A stretch of 64,000 bases of DNA from Clonostachys chloroleuca. Taxonomy: Eukaryota; Ascomycota; Sordariomycetes; Hypocreales; Bionectriaceae. The position numbers were made by a program, and so were the translations under genes. The stretch's first letter is position 1. Every line of letters begins with the position of its first letter. Where the stretch lies: NCBI GenBank assembly GCA_037952775.1, contig JBANAY010000003.1, positions 22,692,001-22,756,000 on the forward strand, in the 5' to 3' direction. Below the pieces are notes generated by a model, which saw only the letters and a list, made by a program, of their open reading frames with translations, was not told the origin of the DNA and made no database searches. Shown piece after piece: positions 56,031 through 64,000 of this stretch.

Positions 56031-58376
56031 CTATAGCAACAAAGCCGTCAAGAATGAAACAACAAACACGCTTGCCGCCATCGTCATCCGAGAAGCCGAC
56101 GAGTCTGAATCGTCATTACCACCACCACTCGTATTGTTAACCGCCAAGAGCTTAGTGGAATTGGCGTTCTTCCAAATATCCTCGCGCGAGAATCCTGGGG
56201 ATTCGACGAGGGGCTTGTTGCGCTCAGATCCAGGACCGTCCACTGATCCAGGGACACAAGCCGACGTATCTCCTGCAGCAACCTTTGCGGCGGCTTCCCA
56301 GAGCACAGTGACGTCGCGGATCATATCGATGGTGTAGAACAACCGACAGTTGGCCGCTTCATAGACAAACTGGTAGGGAACCTCAAGGTTACCCGTGGAC
56401 ACCTGGTCGAGAATGTTGAGGGCCATTCCAACCCTCCATGGTGCCTGTCGAGTGGATGGGATATCCTCAACCTGCGCTAAAGTAAGACCAAGCTCCGATC
56501 GTAGTGCTTCGCGGGATCCGTTCTTGCTGTCCAAGAGCCCCGACCGGACCAGTTCTGCAACTTGGGCCATGGAGTCGTGCTGCCTTACTTGGCTTCCTCG
56601 AGTACCCGCCACGGCTTGCATGGGACCGTTCTGGGGAATGCCACCGACAGCGACGTTCTTGACGCCAGCAATGTTCTTCATCAAGTTACTGAATATGGAG
56701 CAAGTACTTCCACAGTAGCCGTCATAAAGGATGATAATGTCGTTAGGAGAGAAGGCTTCGTCATATGTTGCCTCGTTACTTCCGTACCCCGTTATGTTGT
56801 AGGTTTCGAATGGGGCGTAGTTTACTGGCAGCGACATGTCATACTTCCAGGCTTTGGTGAAGTTGTCCCCGTTGATCTCAAGAGGCCCGGCAAAGTCTTT
56901 CCAAGACGTCCAGTGCTTGCCATCGGCGGTGAGGGTGTTGTTGGTGTTCAAGTCTCCCGCGTTGGCAAACGCCGCTTGCAACTGCTGGAGAAACTCAGTC
57001 TCAGGGCTACCATCGACCAGTTTCCCTGATTGTTCGACGACACGACCGAGTAGATCGAACAAAGGGGTGGCACGAGAGCGGGACAAGGCCGTGGGGTCTT
57101 TCTTCGGGAAGAATTGCCTGAAGACATCGTATCCCAGCATAATATTGCCACCACCGTTGCCTGAGAGGTCGATGACAATCTTTTTGGTACCGGCTTTCCG
57201 AGCTTCGGAGATGAACTCCGTTACAGCCACGGAAAACTCTTCAGCGCTCTCGGTGTAGTCGTCACGCGATGAGAAGCTTGGAAGGCTGAGTACGCCAGTG
57301 GAGTTCTCCGAGAGCAGGTACCCTGACACGACGCCGCCACGCGTGAAGTTGGCCTGAGTGACGATGGGGTTTTTCGGGTAGCTGCTGTAGGGCACATATT
57401 GAGGCGTTGTGGTGGTCTGGTTGTCGAGGGCTCGCTTTTTAATCGCCTCTTGCTGATCTTGCTGCTCCTTGTCGGCGAGGCCAAATAAGGTGAAGATGTC
57501 CTCGCCACTGGTGATGTTGGATCGTTTGAACGAGGCTGCCGATGAAGCCATGTATTTCCATTCAAACTGGGTTCCGTTGGAGAACTTTCCTTTGAGCGAA
57601 TTGCCATTGTAGATTGTCGTGGTCTGAATACCACCGAGAGTCATACTCTGTTTATTGTCCGCGGCCCAAGAGCCAAACTGAGTGGCCTCATTGTACATCA
57701 GCTGATTCCATTCGGCGTGGGGATCAAGCATGTTCGTCACTGCGTTGGTCGACGCGTATTTCTGGAGGTAGGTAAAGACATTCTCGCCCTCGATTTCGAT
57801 AATATGAGAGGGGTTTGAGACTCTGTCAATGATGTCGCTGTGGGCATAGACTTGGGGAAGTTCCTTTCCATCGACGGAAGCCGAGACAAGGCCATATGGA
57901 AGGCTATAAGAGATCACGCCAGTAGGACCATTGCTGATACCGAAATGGGTATCGTATACTCCTCGGTTGATCGCCGAAATATCGAGTTCGAATTGGTTGT
58001 AGTTGGAATAATTGCCCCTCTTTGCCTTCTCTGCGATTTCATCTAGCCGAGCCAGGACATCAATTGAAGGCTGCTGGTATGATTTGGGGGGATTCTTCAA
58101 AAATGGGATCGTGGAGTATAAAGCGAGAAATTTCTTGTCGATGTCGACCATCGCCGCTACTTCAGTATTGTTGATGGGTATAGACGTAATGCATTGATAC
58201 GCCGTTTCAGCATCAAAGAATGCCAGGTACTGGTAGTTGTACGGATTGACGGATTCATCCAACTTCAATAGTGCTGCGGCTTGTTGGTCGTTGACCTTCT
58301 CGCATGGGCTGGTAGACTGTGCCAACACAGCTGGCACCAGGGCGGCAAGCGCCACAAACCAGTCGGAATTGTACAT
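56031..58376 (-). CDS. Peptidase S41-family protein, GPI-anchored, secreted (781 aa)
   Basis: Single uninterrupted frame; the ATG at 58374-58376 begins MYNSDWFVALAALVPAVLAQ, a signal peptide (the frame is open four codons upstream without ATG). The first half (CEKVNDQQAAALLKL, FDAETAYQCITSIP) is the N-terminal domain of fungal CPAF-like S41 proteins. The tail-specific-protease domain shows VLSLPSFSS, KIVIDLSGNGGGNIMLGYD (about residue 405) and the presumed catalytic Ser in YDGYCGSTCSIFSNLM (about residue 553). The C-terminus has NTSGGGNDDSDSSASRM and a hydrophobic end (VFVVSFLTALLL), the mark of GPI attachment. Many NxT/S sites support secretion. Expected role: cell-surface or wall protease; substrate unknown. 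All motifs intact. Confidence 0.9.
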   Translation of the reverse strand: MYNSDWFVALAALVPAVLAQSTSPCEKVNDQQAAALLKLDESVNPYNYQYLAFFDAETAYQCITSIPINNTEVAAMVDIDKKFLALYSTIPFLKNPPKSYQQPSIDVLARLDEIAEKAKRGNYSNYNQFELDISAINRGVYDTHFGISNGPTGVISYSLPYGLVSASVDGKELPQVYAHSDIIDRVSNPSHIIEIEGENVFTYLQKYASTNAVTNMLDPHAEWNQLMYNEATQFGSWAADNKQSMTLGGIQTTTIYNGNSLKGKFSNGTQFEWKYMASSAASFKRSNITSGEDIFTLFGLADKEQQDQQEAIKKRALDNQTTTTPQYVPYSSYPKNPIVTQANFTRGGVVSGYLLSENSTGVLSLPSFSSRDDYTESAEEFSVAVTEFISEARKAGTKKIVIDLSGNGGGNIMLGYDVFRQFFPKKDPTALSRSRATPLFDLLGRVVEQSGKLVDGSPETEFLQQLQAAFANAGDLNTNNTLTADGKHWTSWKDFAGPLEINGDNFTKAWKYDMSLPVNYAPFETYNITGYGSNEATYDEAFSPNDIIILYDGYCGSTCSIFSNLMKNIAGVKNVAVGGIPQNGPMQAVAGTRGSQVRQHDSMAQVAELVRSGLLDSKNGSREALRSELGLTLAQVEDIPSTRQAPWRVGMALNILDQVSTGNLEVPYQFVYEAANCRLFYTIDMIRDVTVLWEAAAKVAAGDTSACVPGSVDGPGSERNKPLVESPGFSREDIWKNANSTKLLAVNNTSGGGNDDSDSSASRMTMAASVFVVSFLTALLL

Positions 58377-60815
58377 AACGACTGACAAAGAAGCCGTTAC
58401 CCCCTTGTCAAAGGTTTTGTAATGATGGGAGAGTAATGTGGTGCGAGCAAGGTATTTTCACAAACAAACGGAGAGGCTTCTCTCTTATATGAATGTTGGT
58501 CCCAGCCCAGGCAACCGAGCACAATCACAGCCGAAAATACATCAGCTAAGGCAAATGGATGGGTCGCTCAAGCCACAAGGATGGCTTTATTACCAAATTC
58601 ATCCGCAAAGGGTAACAATGTTCACCGTGTTGGTAATATGTCATCATTTTGATGTGCAAGCGCGGCGGTGCAAACATGCCACCACGCGATTGGAGCAGGG
58701 AGCAAATTCCCTCTCGCCTTGCGGCAGGGCATCTCCCCACTTCCTATTGCTCCATCAAGTTGTTGGTCAGCGTTGGGTGGCTGAAACCTCCCTGGGACAG
58801 CTGAAATGCAGTACGGCAACGCCAAAAGTTCCCTGGCGGTGAAACCAGCTCGGTCATTCGGGGACGACTGAAGCTGCACCAGTCCTTCATAGTGGTCATG
58901 AGTGCCAGTAGCATGACCTATCTAGATCCTGTGTTGAATTCATAAGCTCTTCCCTCAACAGAAGAATTGCCCCAGCTTTCTCTTTCGTTTCCCTCTGTAT
59001 TTGAAACGTGCTACCAGCGCATTCTGCCTTGAACGGTCATACGCGCCATGACTTTGTCACTCACTCAGCTCATCTGTCAGCCACATGCAGGGGTTTCCAC
59101 AATGCATCAGACCAACAGTCAGCAAGACAGCAAGACAATTTACCATTACGTTAGACGCTGTCACTGTACCCCGCAGATCCCCATCCTGTTGGATTGAGGA
59201 AGTAAAACGAAGTAAACTTTAAAGTTAAATAAAGGGAGATCTATTTCAGGGAAGGAGGTCAATTCTTGCTTGTGCTCGATGGTGATTTCACAAGATGGCA
59301 CTTTAGCCGGACAAAATTGATAAATATCGGTCACAACTTCCCGCCAAGATTTTACACTGGTTGGTATAATGCCCGGCAGCATTGAAATCGTAAGGTTAGG
59401 TCATTGAAGTGAGGGGGTTTAGGGCGTCATGCAGCTGATGCATGCTTATGCTTTGCGGAGTGTACTTACGAAGGGACCGCGATCTAGACTCTCGGGGGTT
59501 TATTTTTAAACGCCGGAACAACACCCGAAGATCCAAATTAAGATGTTAGGTACGCTGCAACCAACATCTGCATCCAATTTCACTTGTGTGCTGGCCAACG
59601 CAGGAAACAACGCCGATCCTTCAACAATGGGCGGCCCAACTCTCTACTGGCCCTCCAGGAAAGGTCATGGTGGAAAGCGTAGTAAATTTCATTCCAGAAC
59701 TCCATTGTGAATTTACGAGAGGAGAAACGAGGGGACGTCTCAATGTTTCCCGTCCTCCGCTTGTACCTAACTGTGTAAATAAGGCGCATGAGCAGCCATA
59801 ACCAAAGGTTGACTAGGTGCCTCATCCTACGCGGCCCCTTTGTGAAACATAGAACGTGTTGACCAATAAGACCTACACGACTGGAGATGTTGCCAGAATT
59901 ATGGAAATGGGAGCAAAGCCTGACCATTAGGCGGTATGAGAGCACGTCAGGGTATGCTTAAGACGGTGTGATGTAGAGTAAAATCGTGCACAATCTGTCC
60001 AGGGCGAATGACGCACCGTCTTCTGATATCCCTTCATTGTTACGACACACCCAGGCGGCAGTAGTAGCCAATGCCTTCTCTGTCCAGATTGGGCATTGTA
60101 CTGCGACTACAATGGTTATAGCAGATCTTTTTCAAGACTTCAGAACGAAGCCTTAGTTTTCCGGTCTAGGAAAAATGGAAAATCAATGGTAGCGGTTTTA
60201 CGTTAGTCAACATAGATGAACTTGCGGGTGGCTTTCAAAGCTTTGTATTCATCAATCAAACAAGCACGCAAGGGGATCTTGGTGATTTTTATGTTTCATC
60301 TCTCTACTTGAATTGGTAGCTGTTGCCAGACACGTCGATCTCAGATCAAATAAACTCATGTGTTCTGGGCAAAGAAGAATACCAAAGAGGTCCATATTTT
60401 AAAATGGGAGCAGTTTGCTTACTAGCAGATCTAAAACTACAGGAGTTAATATAAGAGAAAAATGCTGTCTACATTGCGCATTGCGTGCAAAGCTACAACA
60501 AAGCCATAGTTCAGTGAACCGTACTTTATCGCCCTATCCTTGTTCTGGGTCTCATATTTGGTCCTTGATTCATATTTGTACTGTAGAAAATGTAAGTCAA
60601 TCACACATGAAGCGTAGTTCACATTCTCCTTAAGCCTGTTCGCGTACTTCGACGTCTGGCCAATTTTCATAAATTATTATTGCCTCGAGTATAAATGGCG
60701 AGAGATATTCCAAATGACGCGTTACCATCTTAGCTATTATCATTCTCACATAGCATATTTTCTCCTCAATTGCCACCCACACACTACATACTGCACATTT
60801 TGAATTTTCGCGAAG
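58377..60815. other. 2.4-kb gap, nothing firmly recognised
   Basis: An open frame on + at 59586-59801 (e.g. ILQQWAAQLSTGPPGKVMVE) reads like protein but is short, lacks exon structure and has a longer frame opposite it; it may be a gene relic. The rest is AT-rich with no RNA gene or repeat seen. Confidence 0.4.
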
Positions 60816-61156
60816 ATGCCTAACTTTCGCCCCTCGACCCCTGAATACAGGTTCAAAGAACACACAAAAGTATCGTCCAATTGGGGTCCGATCCCGGTAT
60901 TTGACAAAACTTATTGCTTCCCCCTACTAGAGAACACCGCTCGCGGCCATTCTATGAATTTCACTGCCTATGGGAAAAGAAAATTAAGAAGGAGGTAGAG
61001 AAGCATCAAAAGGATTTTCCAGGTATTACAGTCAATATGGATGATGTCGAAGACTTCTTTTACATCTCCATCCGGAGTACTTGGGAAGCAAATGGGAAAT
61101 GGGACCATATACGATGGAAGCAGTTACCAGGCATGGAGTGGAGACATGAACATTGA
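60816..61156 (+). CDS. Small protein of unknown family, one frameshift
   Basis: ATG at 60816 (MPNFRPSTPEYRFKEH). The first 35 codons (to DKTYCF) are open and protein-like, then the sequence continues convincingly in the next frame (PPTREHRSRPFYEFHCLWEK, then KHQKDFPGITVNMDDVED, ending near WRHEH at 61156). The shift sits in the five-C run 60920-60924; one extra C would join them. A third frame from about 61125 to 61274 is also open and could continue the protein if another change is present. Composition is Lys/Glu-rich with many aromatic residues, without signal peptide or membrane helix. No family recognised. Either a decayed gene or an intact one with a base-calling error. Confidence 0.45.
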
Positions 61157-62870
61157 GCACGAATTTGGGGGCGTGTTGAGCACTCGCGTTCTTACAACAC
61201 AATTTGTAGAGGCAGAAACGTTAGTCAAGGGTCGCACAGCATGTTTGATAGTCCTTGTTAACTACAGATTGTAGGAAAACAATGAGTTGACATGTGATAG
61301 AAAAGGATTGTTTTTATTCAAGCTATTGGACAATAAAATCACTTATTAACCACACGAACGTGACCTTTAGACTGAATTCGCAAATGTAAAAAACCATTCT
61401 CTACCTAAACGGATATTGATAGCTTAATAAGCTTATAGCATAAGCTATGATCTCCTGAAGGCGCAAGAAAGAGATTTCAACATGCTAAACCTAAGATCGT
61501 TGAGTAGTTGGTGGCCAAGCTAAGCTATCTCATAGCAAGGCAAGCAACTTTGCCAGTTTCTGGACGGTCATCAGTTTGCCACGACTGTTAAAGGCTGTTA
61601 ATAGCCAGAATCCATCAAATTCTATGTTTGAGTTGATTTGGATTGTACATTGAAAGTTGTCTATATGTATATAGTTATTCATCTTTATGCTATCGGTGTT
61701 TTTTAGTAGCTCCTTGGGAACGAGTAAGATGCAATGTGGATAGAATAAGCGACACTACCAGATTTGTCGGGCAGCTATACCACGTGTGCATCAAATGATA
61801 CTCCCTTCTAGCTGTTTAGTTTGATCCGTTTGCGTCTACAAACTCTTCGCATTTGGGTCTCTTCTTTCTATCTCACACAAGAGGCACTACCATCCAAGCG
61901 AGATGGATGAACAGCCCTATAGGTCTGCTCTGTTTTTGAATCACAACACAGAAGTTCATTTCTGTTTGCCGGCAATACGGTAAAATCTTAGCATAAAGCT
62001 CTCGGCCAAGAACCTTGCGTCCATCATTGTTAATTTCATTGTTAAGTTATGCGCTGCTTTCCTCGGTTATCAAGTGTAAAATTCTGTTGAATGAAGACTA
62101 CTCAGTCTCTTGTTCGGCTTACCAGATTTTCTAGCAAAAAATGATCAAATTTTTTCCAGATCCTGGCCCGGAGTAGGAAGCGAGCAATCTGGATCCACCA
62201 ACAGAAAGGGTGAACATATTCAAATGATAGAGTATCGGTAAACAAACTATTTTGAAGGGCTTCTTGCATTATTTTGTGGACGGCTCCATGCTGGACAACA
62301 AAGTAAATCGATGGCAAGCCTTGGCTAAGCTACCAGGTGGAGCTTGCTTGGGAATTAACTAATGGATGCATTGCGTGCGAAGATTCCTCTCCAAACCGAT
62401 AGAAAGGGCATCTGCCACTCATTCAGCAATTTAACAAGTTTGCTGTGTGTAAGATGCATGCAACCTCGTGCAAACAGGGCTGAAGAAAGAATCGATGACA
62501 CCATGTCATAATCTCAATCGACTTTGGGACTAATTAATTACTTTGGGCTTCATCGTCCGAGCAGCTCCACAAATCAATCGTAATTCCGCATGAAACTCCG
62601 CAGTTCTCACCTGTCAGCACAAGTTTTGGAACAGCCGCCAACTGTCCCTGGAGTCTATGACCCCTGAGTCGGTCAGGGAAACGAGTGGGGCGTCACCACG
62701 TTTGATATGTGGCTCAACTAAGAGCCCGAAGATGACTTGTTTTTCCCTCCATTTCGCGTCGTTATCCGCGATAGCCGTGCAGGTCAGCTACCGAGTTCAA
62801 GCCCTAAAGCAACTGGTCTGCGTGAAAGAAAGCTTCGTAGCATCAGGCTCCGACTGATCAACGAAGCACA
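61157..62870. other. 1.7-kb AT-rich gap, nothing recognised
   Basis: Only short frames without motifs. The right end is the promoter/leader of the last regulator gene. No RNA gene or repeat recognised. Confidence 0.45.
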
Positions 62871-64000
62871 ATGGTCGGAGTTCCCGGACGGTCCAGAGGG
62901 TGCGCGACCTGCCGCAAGCGGAAAAGAGGCGTGAGTCATGGGCCTGGCTGCAACCACAGTATGCGCGTCAGATCAGATGTGAGATGCTAATTCAGCCTCC
63001 CAGTGCGACAGAGCATGGCCATCTTGTGGCCAGTGTCAGAATGCTGGTGTAGAATGTGGCGGCTATGAGAAGATGCACATATTCTTGGTCAGCACAGCAG
63101 AATCAGTCCAGGGCTCAACCAAGCTGAACACGACCTTCTACTCGAAAGACAGAGGCGAGAACCAGCCCTTCAAGCTAAAGCCATATCAACCACGAAGCAC
63201 GCAGCCGAGCCTAGAACTACTCTCCAATAAGCTTGCACGTAGTGCTTTCGAAGAGAACGCCGTGGGCGAGTTCTGGGATTGTTATCTTCCCAATGCACGT
63301 TCAGCCTTATCCAGGATAGTGCAGTATTCAAGCACCGGATGGGTGGCGGTTGCGCAAGATCTGTTCCAGGGGAACCGAGTCCTTCGCAGAGCAGTTTTAA
63401 CCAACGCCGTGGGATTGTGGGCGCGAGAGAAAAATGTCCCGCAGATGCTCCCTTCTTGCCAACAAATGTATGGACAAACATTACGCTCAGTCGCGAGTTA
63501 TATCGGGAACACAAATGAGCAACAGGACCTGGCATCTATTCTTCTCGTTGGAAGCATGCTATGTTTGTACGAGGTAAGGCCATTTTCCGTTCTATGAATG
63601 TTGTTTCAATTTATTAAATTTTATTCTCCAGTGTACGTATGCTCCGGGTTGCGAGTTATTCAGCTCTAAGCAGATGGAAAAGTACTTCGCCCATGTATTC
63701 GGGTTTGAGGCACTTATGATGTCGAAAGACCCTTCATTTTATGCACAGGGCATGCTACATTATATATTTTGCGATACGCGTTTCCAACAGGTACATTGAA
63801 ACCCCATAGATTGCTCATTCCTCTGTGTCTAACGCTAGTATAGATCACTCTCCAGTTGCAGCTACGGAGAAAAGCACCACTTGCCGAGAAGAAATGGACA
63901 ACGTTGCCATGGATGTATATACCGAAGACAACGAAGGATATTCTCATGGATATCATGGCAGATTTGTGCTGTGTTATTGAAAAGAGTGACTCAATCGCAC
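62871..64000 (+). CDS. Zn2Cys6 fungal transcription factor, 5' part
   Basis: ATG at 62871. Exons 62871-62930, 63004-63573, 63632-63790 and from 63844; the gene runs off the right edge. The first intron lies inside the zinc cluster: GCATCRKRKRG joins CDRAWPSCGQCQNAGVECGGY to complete all six Cys (CxxCx6Cx6CxxCx6C). Behind it is a linker with Lys and Thr, then the fungal-regulator body (SRIVQYSSTGWVAVAQDLFQ, LLVGSMLCLYEV, LMMSKDPSFYAQGMLHYIF). Intron position and cluster type are common in regulators of small metabolic or secondary-metabolite genes. Target genes are probably to the right of the window; none can be named. Confidence 0.85.

Overview
The window looks like nuclear DNA of a filamentous ascomycete, most likely Eurotiomycetes (an Aspergillus/Penicillium-type genome). 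Genes are interrupted by short 45-120 bp introns with fungal GT..CTAAC/CTGAC..AG signals, gaps are AT-richer, and the families are typically fungal: rhodopsin/SAT4-like membrane protein, HET domain, Zn2Cys6 regulators, DUR3 symporter, CE1 feruloyl esterase, GPI-type S41 peptidase. There are no operons and no PKS/NRPS backbone gene. The content is accessory: transport, catabolism, secretion and regulation.

Layout. 0-9 kb: partial rhodopsin-like membrane protein (+), MFS transporter (-, two frameshifts), Cys-cluster/ankyrin/C2H2 protein (- , interrupted by a TAG and one frameshift), a three-copy tandem repeat, and a Ser/Thr kinase with a long disordered and helical tail (-, one frameshift). 10.8-16 kb: DUR3-type urea/polyamine symporter (-) beside a decayed NtaA/SnaA-type flavin monooxygenase pseudogene (+). 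16.8-20.7 kb: small secreted Cys protein (-) and a cAMP-receptor-like GPCR (+). 23.2-27 kb: Old Yellow Enzyme and FAD monooxygenase in tandem (+), both with a TATA box about 100 bp upstream. 29.7-32.5 kb: aspartate aminotransferase (-) and a secreted His-rich peptide precursor (-). 35-39 kb: two convergent paralogous fungal C2H2-type proteins and a HET-domain protein. 40.5-42.4 kb: secreted HD-domain protein (-) and a DUF7704-like membrane protein (+). 44-50.5 kb: feruloyl esterase (+), Zn2Cys6 regulator with a lost zinc ligand (+) and multicopper oxidase (+). 50.9-58.4 kb: 8-Cys secreted protein (-), single-pass membrane protein (+), D-2-hydroxyacid dehydrogenase (-) and S41 peptidase (-). 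60.8-64 kb: a frameshifted small unknown gene (+) and a second, intact Zn2Cys6 regulator running off the end (+).

The strongest cross-cutting signal is that several otherwise well-conserved genes (MFS twice, kinase, monooxygenase, the 60.8 kb gene) lose frame by exactly one missing base in a G/C mononucleotide run. This suggests consensus errors in the assembly rather than independent gene death. The exception is the 14.4-16 kb monooxygenase, which also carries a 7-nt deletion and three in-frame stops and is a real pseudogene. All product calls rest on motifs recognised by eye; no searches were run.
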